Assembly: GCA_021800575.1 (NCBI GenBank)
Contig: JAJYYW010000012.1
Span: 1-11,657, forward strand
Direction of reading: 5' to 3'
Length of the DNA stretch: 11,657 nucleotides
Source of the DNA: a bacterium
Lineage (GTDB): Bacteria > JAMCPX01
In this document: piece by piece, positions 1-7,453 of the stretch
Numbering within the stretch: position 1 is the first letter of the stretch
Layout of the letters: the number at the start of each line of letters is the position of its first letter
The notes under the pieces: generated by a model
The model's input: the letters and a program-made list of their open reading frames with translations, nothing else
Databases searched by the model: none
What the model was told of the DNA's origin: nothing
Made by a program: the position numbers and the translations under genes

Positions 1-332
1 AGATACTAAGGATATCACAAATTGTGATATCCTCTGAAAACGTCAACACGCTGAAATTTTCCAAAAGCGTTTTGGCTTTTACAGAAAATGGTATAGCCAT
101 GCTGTCTACAGTTCTAAGCAGTAAAAAAGCCATTCAAGTCAATATCCAGATTATGCGAGCTTTTGTAAGATTGCGGGAGTATTATATCACTCACAAGGAA
201 CTTGCCTATAAACTGGCTGAGCTTGAACGAAAAGTGGGATCGCATGATGAAGCAATACGATCACTCGTCATTGCTATCAAAGAGCTTACCACTCAGCCCG
301 AACCCAAGCACCGCAGGATAGGATTTATCTGA
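1..332 (+). CDS. ORF6N-domain DNA-binding protein, 3' part only
   Basis: The reading frame (codons starting at base 3) is open from the left edge to TGA at 330-332. The gene is therefore cut by the window; a GTG at 24 is not its real start. The visible residues match the second half of ORF6N/KilA-N-like proteins. They are an LRxSQIV-type stretch, then LAFTENGIAMLSTVL (family form: YAFTEQGVAMLS), then IQVNIQIMRAFVRLRE, a helical KELAYKLAELERKV segment, and an ending of PEPKHRRIGFI. ORF6N proteins are known from phages and bacterial accessory islands and are thought to bind DNA. The specific target cannot be inferred. It lies beside a repeat-rich spacer and an HNH nuclease, which fits an accessory region. 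The family call is firm; the function is only generic. Confidence 0.85.
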   Translation, partial: ILRISQIVISSENVNTLKFSKSVLAFTENGIAMLSTVLSSKKAIQVNIQIMRAFVRLREYYITHKELAYKLAELERKVGSHDEAIRSLVIAIKELTTQPEPKHRRIGFI

Positions 333-337
333 AATCC

Positions 338-430
338 CCCTCTTAAGATAAGAGGGGCCAGGGGGCGTTATGAAATTTCAGTACATTATATTTTCCCTCT
401 TAAGGTAAGGGGGTCTGAAGGGCGTTATGA
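338..430. repeat. Two 36-nt direct repeats with hairpin
   Basis: Copies at 338-373 and 395-430 start CCCTCTTAAG and end GGGCGTTATGA. I align them at 29 of 36 positions, with a 21-nt spacer between them. Copy 1 contains a perfect 9-bp stem (337-345 with 349-357) around a 3-nt loop; copy 2 has a weaker version. A related half-motif occurs at 2084-2099. They lie just after the ORF6N stop and could affect its transcript end, but no T-run follows directly. Confidence 0.75.
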
Positions 431-440
431 TTTTTTGTTT

Positions 441-467
441 GTCATTCCCGCGGAAGCGGGAATCCAG
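441..467. repeat. REP-like ATTCCCGC palindrome
   Basis: ATTCCCGC (444-451) and GCGGGAAT (456-463) form a perfect 8-bp inverted repeat around GGAA. The flanks GTC and CCAG complete the widespread GTCATTCCCGC...GCGGGAATCCAG intergenic repeat type. It lies between the paired direct repeats and the start of the next gene. Confidence 0.8.
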
Positions 468-515
468 TTTTAGAAATGTAAATCGACACTGTTTCTATTA
501 TACTCGAAAGGGGGA

Positions 516-926
516 ATGATGAACCTACGTTACATAGAAGACTTCGACACCTTCGTGCAATACACCGGCATGCTCATAGAAGGCACCGACTGGGACAGAG
601 TCGGCATCTACCCGGACAACGCCAACGGCAGCTTCGACCTTTCCCGCCTCAACGAACTAAAGGACTTCTGCGCAGAAAATCCAAGGTATCATGTCCTGAC
701 AGAAACGACCGACGGTGACGAATTCAGTGACGAAAACACCATGGCACCTGTAACGATCTCCAACAGGATAAGGTTCATGAACAGATTTGAATATTATTTA
801 GGAAACGGTTCAAAGCGGGCTTCGGCAGACCTGTCTCACTGGACAGACGGATTAGACCACGCTCTCGAGCCGTATATAGCGAGATTGAAAGATTCCCTTT
901 ATTGCTTCATCTTGTTCTTTCCCTAA
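516..926 (+). CDS. Hypothetical protein, 136 aa
   Basis: I do not recognise this protein. It is acidic in its first half (many D/E, for example TTDGDEFSDEN near residues 64-74). It has an aromatic and basic stretch, RIRFMNRFEYYL, near 84-95, and ends in an uncharacteristically hydrophobic LYCFILFFP. No signal peptide or membrane helix is evident. Two ATGs compete, at 516 and 519. The purine-rich AAAGGGGG sits at 507-514, so the second ATG has the more usable spacing. It lies 73 bp upstream of the HNH endonuclease on the same strand and may share its transcript. The odd hydrophobic tail and abrupt end suggest that the 3' part could have been replaced or frameshifted. Coding status is probable, not certain. 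Confidence 0.5.
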   Translation: MMNLRYIEDFDTFVQYTGMLIEGTDWDRVGIYPDNANGSFDLSRLNELKDFCAENPRYHVLTETTDGDEFSDENTMAPVTISNRIRFMNRFEYYLGNGSKRASADLSHWTDGLDHALEPYIARLKDSLYCFILFFP

Positions 927-999
927 GAAAGTAGTAAGTATAAACTTAATCTCCATAGTAACAACATATAGTTAAATTCTATTTATCCGAGGGGTATAA

Positions 1000-1941
1000 A
1001 TGAAGTTTTGGGTCGGTGTTACCGATAAATCCTGGTTCGATTTTCTGGCTTCAAAGCCGTCCATAGACGAAGTTAATTTCTGGCAGCCGAGCGGCGACAC
1101 AGGTTTCAGAGCAATCCAACCCTGGGAATCCTTCCTTTTCAAACTGCATAGTCCCCTTAATTTTATCGTTGGTGGTGGGTTGTTTGTTAAATATTCACAA
1201 TTGCCCCTGTCTATAGCCTGGGAGACTTTTCAAGAGAAAAACGGTGCAGGAGATTTCCAGAGTTTCAGGGAAAGGATCTTGCATTATCAGCAAAACACCA
1301 GCAGACATTTTGTTCCCGATCCATTCATCGGTTGTATTGTCCTGACAAATCCGTTCTTCTTTAAAAAAGAAGACTGGATTCCCGTACCGGAGAATTGGAG
1401 CGCAAATATAGTCAGAGGTAAAACGTATGATACCGAAGATCCCATAGGCAGCTCATTATGGGAAAAGGTCGATGAGCGTATAAAAGGGATCAACCCTGTA
1501 CAGGACAACAATATTTTACAAGTAGAGGTTAAAGAACCAAGATACGGTGGCGAATACCTGACACGGCCACGTCTGGGACAGGGCGCCTTCAGGGTCGTCG
1601 TAATTGACGCATATAACAGGCGCTGTGCGATTACCGGAGAGCGGACCCTCCCGGCCCTGGAATCAGCGCACATAAAACCTTATGCATCTTCCGGACCTCA
1701 TTGTATCAATAACGGCATCTTACTTCGGTCGGATCTGCATAAATTGTTTGATGCGGGTTACATGACGATCAATACGGATCTTCGCGTAGAAGTGAGCAAA
1801 TATATAAAAGAAGAATACGAGAATGGTCACGACTACTACGCGCTCCATGGAAAAAAACTTACCAACCTACCTTCCGATCCTCTGGATCAACCTTCCAAAA
1901 AATATCTGGAATGGCACAATAAAGAAGTTTATGAACGGTAA
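1000..1941 (+). CDS. HNH endonuclease, predicted modification-dependent restriction
   Basis: The 313-aa protein is of the predicted restriction endonuclease type (COG3440-like, HNH_2 nuclease domain). The C-terminal half shows RLGQGAFR (191-198), C209, the pair AHIKPY (223-228) with H224, N237/N238, and LLRSDLHKLFDAGY (241-254) with H247. These give the H...N...H metal-finger active site. The N-terminal ~160 residues begin FWVGVTD..WFDFL and contain LFKLHSPLNFIVGGG (46-60). I read this as an EVE/PUA-like base-recognition domain. EVE-HNH and SRA-HNH enzymes are known type IV restriction enzymes that cut DNA with modified cytosines, so that role is inferred here. The ATG follows GAGGGG (989-994) with a 5-nt spacer. 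No methyltransferase is adjacent, as expected for type IV. Specificity is not readable. Confidence 0.85.
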   Translation: MKFWVGVTDKSWFDFLASKPSIDEVNFWQPSGDTGFRAIQPWESFLFKLHSPLNFIVGGGLFVKYSQLPLSIAWETFQEKNGAGDFQSFRERILHYQQNTSRHFVPDPFIGCIVLTNPFFFKKEDWIPVPENWSANIVRGKTYDTEDPIGSSLWEKVDERIKGINPVQDNNILQVEVKEPRYGGEYLTRPRLGQGAFRVVVIDAYNRRCAITGERTLPALESAHIKPYASSGPHCINNGILLRSDLHKLFDAGYMTINTDLRVEVSKYIKEEYENGHDYYALHGKKLTNLPSDPLDQPSKKYLEWHNKEVYER

Positions 1942-2161
1942 TTTATATAGGGGGAATTTTAATGCAGTAATGGTGCGTGATCCTGACATGTGACAGAGAC
2001 TTCATCGCTGCATTGAAGATCAACATAAATGACGATTCATTCACGACTACATTACAATTCGTTTTTCTGACACACCCCTGCGACCCTCTTGATAGAGGGG
2101 AATTTAAGAAACATCGGGAGTTGTAGTTTACTGGAGATACCGGTGTCTGATTTATATAAGT

Positions 2162-2289
2162 TGTTGAAAAAAAGAGTTATTGTCATTGCGAACGAAGTGA
2201 AGCAATCTCGTTTTCATAAAAACAGCGCATGATGGATTGCTTCGTTACAAAATCGCTCCTCGCAATGACGCAAAGAGGCTTATTCAACA
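2162..2289. repeat. Imperfect inverted repeat, MITE/REP-like
   Basis: The outer ends are TGTTGAA (2162-2168) and TTCAACA (2283-2289). Inner arms GTCATTGCGA (2182-2191) and TCGCAATGAC (2260-2269) pair over 10 bp. GAAGCAATC (2199-2207) and GATTGCTTC (2235-2243) pair over 9 bp. The arms differ by small insertions. The GTCATTGCGA...GAAGCAATC core is a common intergenic palindrome type in environmental bacterial genomes. It encodes no transposase, so any mobility would be non-autonomous. Confidence 0.75.
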
Positions 2290-2343
2290 GTCTTTTGACA
2301 TGTGACATAGATGCTATTGTTCCATAGAGAAACAAGACAACGT

Positions 2344-2366
2344 GCAGGTGTAAAACCTGCCCCTAC
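2344..2366. repeat. GCAGGT/ACCTGC hairpin repeat
   Basis: GCAGGT (2344-2349) and ACCTGC (2355-2360) form a 6-bp stem with a 5-nt loop, followed by CCCTAC. This matches a frequent class of short intergenic palindromes whose translation (RAGVKPAPT) turns up in spurious open frames, as it does here. Confidence 0.5.
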
Positions 2367-2616
2367 TTTATGGAAGTCTGTTCACGCGCTTTTCATTTGT
2401 TATTTCGCGATGGAGTCATGGTTTTTGAGGCAGCAGGGCTTACAAACGGCTTGCAATATTTCCGACGATTTAAAGAAAACCAGGGATCAGATCCCAGTGC
2501 TTCTGAAATGACGCTTTTCAGGCTGTACGGAGAGGTTCAGTCCGAAGGTATGCAGAATAAGCTCCAGACTTGCCAGTTCAGGGTTTCCCTTTTTTCTATT
2601 TTCAACGGCTCTGCCA

Positions 2617-2645
2617 TTGACTTACCATGTGTGGGCAATTAGATC
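2617..2645 (+). promoter_or_regulatory. Weak candidate promoter for the SDR gene
   Basis: TTGACT (2617-2622) is a good -35. At 17 bp it is followed by TAGATC (2640-2645), a poor -10. The position, about 30 bp before the start codon, is reasonable. This is a consensus match only. Confidence 0.3.
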
Positions 2646-2675
2646 TTGTACAAGCGGATCAAAACGGAGGCGGAT

Positions 2676-3476
2676 ATGGACGTAAAAGACAAAGTGATAC
2701 TTTTAACGGGCGCAGCCGGCGGTATCGGGAGCGCGCTCGCCCGTCTGCTCGCAGGCAAGGGCGCCCGGCTCGCCCTGATGTCGCGCAACGTGCAAAACCT
2801 CAACAGGCTCAGGGCAGAACTGGATGACAGCGCCCTCGTGGTCGCCGGGGACGTGGGTGACGAAAAGAGTGCAGAGAAGGCCGTCAAAGACACGGTAAGC
2901 CATTTCAAAAGGCTCGATGTCCTTATCAACAATGCCGGCTCGGCGTACCACGGCTCCATTGAGCACATGGACATGAAGGCCTTCGACGCCATGATGAAGA
3001 CCAATGTCTACGGCGTTATAAACATGATCCAGCATGCCTTGCCATACCTCAAGAAAACAAAAGGCATGGTCGTCAATATCTCGTCCGTGGCAGGCAAGCG
3101 CGCCATACCCATGCTCGGCGCGTACTCCGGCTCGAAGAGCATGGTGGACGCGATATCCGACGCCCTGCGGGTGGAGGCCATGGGCTATGGGATCAAGGTC
3201 CTGAATTTCTGTCCTCCGGAGGTGGACACGGACTTTGCGAAGAACGCGGCGCGTGAGCGCGGGATAGACTTCGAAGCGCAGAAGAAGTTCCGGCGTGCAA
3301 TGACCCTGAAACCGGAAAAGGTGGCACGAATGATCACGGCCGGCATAGAAAAAGAAAAACGGGAGATCGTGGCAATGAAGTCGATCCGTCCGCTTAACTA
3401 TATGGTGCCCGGCATCCTGGACAAACTCTTCTATAGATTCATCATGAAGCCGTACAAGGACAGGTACTCGTCGTAG
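2676..3476 (+). CDS. SDR family NADP-dependent oxidoreductase
   Basis: The 266-aa protein is a classical short-chain dehydrogenase/reductase. The Rossmann motif TGAAGGIG is at 11-18 and NNAG at 85-88. The catalytic tetrad is N110, S137 (in NISSVAG), Y150 and K154 (YSGSK). D59 lies in the adenine-site GDV. An Arg after strand 2 (SRN, 36-38) suggests NADP(H) rather than NAD(H). The C-terminal part (about 239-257, LNYMVPGILDKLFYRFI) is hydrophobic and may contact a membrane, as in some lipid-modifying SDRs; the substrate cannot be named. The ATG at 2676 is chosen because GGAGG (2666-2670) precedes it by 5 nt; a TTG at 2646 in the same frame has no such site. The gene stands alone on the plus strand. 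GC content rises here compared with the left third. Confidence 0.92.
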   Translation: MDVKDKVILLTGAAGGIGSALARLLAGKGARLALMSRNVQNLNRLRAELDDSALVVAGDVGDEKSAEKAVKDTVSHFKRLDVLINNAGSAYHGSIEHMDMKAFDAMMKTNVYGVINMIQHALPYLKKTKGMVVNISSVAGKRAIPMLGAYSGSKSMVDAISDALRVEAMGYGIKVLNFCPPEVDTDFAKNAARERGIDFEAQKKFRRAMTLKPEKVARMITAGIEKEKREIVAMKSIRPLNYMVPGILDKLFYRFIMKPYKDRYSS

Positions 3477-3536
3477 GCAGCAGACAGCATTCAGGCCGAA
3501 ACGGTCATTCCTTGATACCGGGCGTTTCGATGCATA

Positions 3537-3571
3537 CTATAATCTCATTATAGATACCCCGGTGTAGTATC
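3537..3571. promoter_or_regulatory. Double palindrome with TATAAT boxes
   Basis: CTATAAT-CTC-ATTATAG (3537-3553) is a perfect 7-bp inverted repeat that carries TATAAT on both strands. GATAC (3553-3557) and GTATC (3567-3571) make a second inverted repeat directly after it. TTGATA at 3512-3517 is a possible -35 for the plus strand, but its spacer of 20 bp is long. It lies about 70-100 bp before the CHRD gene start and could be its promoter plus an operator. The role is inferred from layout only. Confidence 0.4.
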
Positions 3572-3640
3572 TCATCAGAGGTGCGGTTTTTTAACGTGGC
3601 CCGTGGCGCGGGGCACAATGAAGAACAAGGAGGTACGGTT

Positions 3641-4144
3641 ATGAAGCATAGGACAGGTACGATAGCCGGTCTATTCATAGTACTGGCGGTTGCGGGATTT
3701 GCACTTGCCTCTCCGGCACGTGCAGAATCAATACGGTTTGCGGCACACCTCTCCGGAAAAGATATGCTGCCCAAGGCGGTCGCAACAAAGGCAACAGGCC
3801 TTGCAGTGTTCTGGCTGAGCAAGGACGGCAAGGAGCTTTTCTACCGGTTGCGGGTACGCAATATCGATGATGTGACCATGGCGCATATTCACATGGGGTC
3901 CGTGGACAAGATCGGTCTTCCGGTCGTTCAGCTCTATCCCAAAAACGGCATGATGCAAATGGAAAAGCACGGTAGGTTTAGCGGGATACTCGCACGTGGC
4001 AGGATTACGGAGAAAGCGCTTATCGGACCGCTGCAGGGCAAGCCGCTGAAAGCACTGGTTGATGGGATCAAATCCGGCGATATGTACGTTATCGTGCACA
4101 CGGCACAACATCCTGACGGGGAGCTGAGAGGCCTCATCAAATAG
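3641..4144 (+). CDS. Secreted CHRD-domain protein
   Basis: The 167-aa exported protein has a basic N-terminus, a hydrophobic core and a predicted signal peptidase I site, ARA|ES, after residue 28. The mature part is a single CHRD domain (first defined in chordin, common in secreted bacterial proteins). It shows SGKDMLP (38-44), ATGLAVFWL (51-59), the hallmark AHIHMG (81-86), GLPVVQLYP, and an ending of YVIVHTAQHPDGELRG (149-164). CHRD domains are thought to be structural or protein-binding and have no known catalytic activity. The start at 3641 follows AAGGAGG (3627-3633) with a 7-nt spacer; an upstream in-frame ATG at 3581 would ruin the signal peptide. A GTG.CCCG/CGGG.CAC hairpin (3596-3616) lies just before the ribosome-binding site. 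Transport to the periplasm or outside is likely. Confidence 0.88.
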   Translation: MKHRTGTIAGLFIVLAVAGFALASPARAESIRFAAHLSGKDMLPKAVATKATGLAVFWLSKDGKELFYRLRVRNIDDVTMAHIHMGSVDKIGLPVVQLYPKNGMMQMEKHGRFSGILARGRITEKALIGPLQGKPLKALVDGIKSGDMYVIVHTAQHPDGELRGLIK

Positions 4145-4194
4145 ATGCCGTAAACACACCGGCGCGAGTTGGGTAAGCGGTTTTTTCCCTCCCT

Positions 4195-4238
4195 TGTGTT
4201 TTCGATACGGCGGTACCGACTGCCGTATCGGAAACGCA
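4195..4238. terminator. Long stem-loop after the CHRD gene
   Basis: CGATACGGC (4203-4211) and GCCGTATCG (4222-4230) make a perfect 9-bp stem. Flanking TGTG/CACA and TTT/AAA extend it with bulges to about 4195-4238. The loop contains the palindrome CGGTACCG. No T-run follows directly, so it is only a possible terminator for the CHRD transcript. It could instead be a leader element of the GGDEF gene. Confidence 0.4.
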
Positions 4239-4304
4239 CAATGGCGGATGTTGATTTTTAGACAAGGTGCCGTCGCGGAGGGATTCTTTGATAATGCAAA
4301 ATAC

Positions 4305-4333
4305 TTGACACGATCGTTTGTTTTTGAGAAAAT
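4305..4333 (+). promoter_or_regulatory. Candidate promoter for the GGDEF gene
   Basis: A perfect TTGACA (4305-4310) is followed, after 17 bp, by GAAAAT (4328-4333), which matches 4 of 6 at the -10. The start codon lies only 8 bp downstream, so transcription from here would give an almost leaderless mRNA. This agrees with the lack of a clear ribosome-binding site before 4342. Confidence 0.4.
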
Positions 4334-4341
4334 TAATCACA

Positions 4342-5289
4342 ATGCGGAGAAGCATACTTATCATTGATGATTCTGCATCAACCAGGAAGCAGATCAAAAC
4401 CGTGCTTTCTGATGCCGGTCTTTTCGACATGTTCTACGAGGCAAGCGACGGTACGACCGGATTCAAAGAGATGGTATCCATCAAACCGGACATCGTTATC
4501 TGCGATCTCATGATGCCCGCGTCCGACGGGTTCAAATTCCTCAAGATGAAGCGAGCCCACCAGGACCTCGCTTCCATACCCGTGCTCGTGGTCGCGGACA
4601 AAAAAGGACTGAACAACAAGTTTCACATTCTCGAAGAGGGCGCCCAGGATTATGTGCGAAAACCGTTTACGCCGATCGAGCTCGTATCGAGCGTGAAGTC
4701 CAACCTGAAGATAAAGATCCTGCAGGATCAGCTCGTGTCTGCACAGAAAAAGCTCCAGGTCCTCGAGGCCCTTTCGAACATCGACCCGCTCACCGGGTTG
4801 TACAACCGGCGGTATTTCCTCGGGGCACTCGAGAAGGAATTCGAGCGGCTGAAACGGTATAACAGGACCATGTCCCTGCTCATGATCGATATGGACCATT
4901 TCAAGTCCATCAACGATCGCTGCGGACATCCTGCCGGTGACCGTGTTCTGAGCAGTATCGCGGGGATACTCAACGGCGGTCTGCGGAAAATGGATGTGTG
5001 TGCACGCTATGGCGGGGACGAGTTCATCACCATGCTGCCGGAGACGGACAAGGCGGGAGCGCTGTCCGTTGCCCGGCGCTATCTGAACAAGATACGGGAG
5101 TATGGGGTGACCGATGTGTGTACCAAGATCCGGAGTGTTTCCTGCTCCATTGGTATCGCGTACCTGCCCGAGGTCAACATCAATAGCGTCAGCGACTTTT
5201 TGAAATCAGCGGACGAGGCGCTCTACATCTCCAAGAACACCGGGAAAAACAAGATCTCCGTCTACGACAGCAAGTCCTACAATATCTGA
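4342..5289 (+). CDS. REC-GGDEF response regulator, diguanylate cyclase
   Basis: The 315-aa cytoplasmic protein has a receiver domain at about 4-122, a short helical linker (about 124-143) and a GGDEF domain at about 145-310. Receiver: acidic pair D9/D10, phosphoacceptor D55 (IVICD) and K107 (VRKP). The position that is normally Thr/Ser is A85 (VLVVAD). GGDEF: DPLTGLYNRR (148-157), metal-site D183 (MIDMDHFK) and the intact signature YGGDEF (223-228). RKMD (215-218) lies five residues before the signature and fits the RxxD inhibitory I-site. It should make c-di-GMP when phosphorylated and be product-inhibited, as in PleD/WspR types. The partner kinase is not in the window. ATG 4342 is chosen over TTG 4318 because the receiver fold starts MRRSILIIDD. 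No strong ribosome-binding site is seen. Confidence 0.93.
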   Translation: MRRSILIIDDSASTRKQIKTVLSDAGLFDMFYEASDGTTGFKEMVSIKPDIVICDLMMPASDGFKFLKMKRAHQDLASIPVLVVADKKGLNNKFHILEEGAQDYVRKPFTPIELVSSVKSNLKIKILQDQLVSAQKKLQVLEALSNIDPLTGLYNRRYFLGALEKEFERLKRYNRTMSLLMIDMDHFKSINDRCGHPAGDRVLSSIAGILNGGLRKMDVCARYGGDEFITMLPETDKAGALSVARRYLNKIREYGVTDVCTKIRSVSCSIGIAYLPEVNINSVSDFLKSADEALYISKNTGKNKISVYDSKSYNI

Positions 5290-5298
5290 TCCGAACGC

Positions 5299-6916
<1,618 letters not shown>

Positions 6917-6933
<17 letters not shown>

Positions 6934-7444
6934 CGCGCGCCTGCACTCCTTTTTGATAGTAATGCTTTATCTCTTTCATCTCTGTAACCAGGTCCGCCAG
7001 GTCCAGAATTTCCCGGGGCGCATACCTGCCGGTGATGATCAGCTCGACGTTACCCGGTTTTTGCCGGATGAGTTCAACGGCCCGCCCGACCGGGATGAGT
7101 CCGAAGTCGATGGCAACGTTGAGCTCGTCGAGGATCACGATGTCGTACGCCGCTCCCGCAAACGCCTCGCGTGCCCGTTCGAGTCCCTGGTTTGCCATCC
7201 GGATATCGTCGGCAGACGGGCTGCCTTTCTTGATGAAATGTGGGCCGCCTGCCTGTACGATCTCAAGATAGGGTTCGAGCATCTTCCGGGCCTTCAACTC
7301 GCCATAGTCGATCTTTCCCTTCATGAACTGGATCATGATGGTCTTATAACCGTGCCCCGCGGCGCGCAAGGCCATACCCAGGGATGCGGTGGTCTTACCC
7401 TTGCCATTACCGGTGTATACCTGGATAAACCCCGGTCCTTCCAT
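6917..7444 (-). CDS. cobO: ATP:corrinoid adenosyltransferase (BtuR/CobO type)
   Basis: The 175-aa cytoplasmic enzyme transfers adenosyl from ATP to the cobalt of reduced corrinoids, giving adenosylcobalamin. Visible features: Walker A GNGKGKTT (12-19), Walker B-like DIVILDELN (101-109) and TGRYAP (138-143). The conserved C-terminus is [25 protein letters not shown] (150-174, given here by its key residues ADLVTEM and GVQARDGIE). It is slightly shorter than E. coli BtuR (196 aa), lacking the N-terminal extension. The start follows the aminopeptidase stop by only 9 bp with no good ribosome-binding site, which suggests translational coupling. Its end overlaps the mutase start by 17 bp. The arrangement implies it supplies adenosyl-B12 to the mutase encoded directly after it. 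Confidence 0.92.
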
Positions 7445-7453
7445 GGTTCTGGT

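Larger units (their letters stand above)
1942..2675. other. Gene-free, repeat-rich spacer
   Basis: About 730 bp without a convincing gene. It holds a small hairpin (2084-2099), a 128-bp imperfect inverted repeat (2162-2289), two copies of TGACATGTGACA, and a GCAGGT...ACCTGC hairpin (2344-2360). There is also a short GGGATC/GATCCC palindrome (2483-2495). The open frames at 2311-2511 and 2370-2642 run through these repeats, lack good ribosome-binding sites and resemble nothing known. The spacer separates the accessory nuclease region from the better-conserved genes to the right. Confidence 0.7.

Noticed and set aside
338..430. CRISPR-like repeat pair
   Set aside because: There are only two diverged copies with a 21-nt AT-rich spacer, no further units and no cas genes. 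They fit intergenic palindromic repeats better.
2311..2642. Small open frames in the repeat-rich spacer
   Set aside because: They run through palindromic repeats (RAGVKPAPT is the translation of one), have no good ribosome-binding site and show no recognisable family.
3505..3831. Minus-strand frame opposite the CHRD gene start
   Set aside because: It overlaps the signal peptide and ribosome-binding site of a well-supported gene and has no motif of its own.
4166..4191. Terminator ending GGTTTTTT after the CHRD gene
   Set aside because: Only about 4 bp (ACCG/CGGT) can pair before the T-run, too weak to call.
4145..4341. c-di-GMP riboswitch before the cyclase
   Set aside because: I looked for the GEMM core (ACGCACAGGGCAAACC-like and the GGGG...receptor). 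Only an isolated ACGCACA is present, without the rest.
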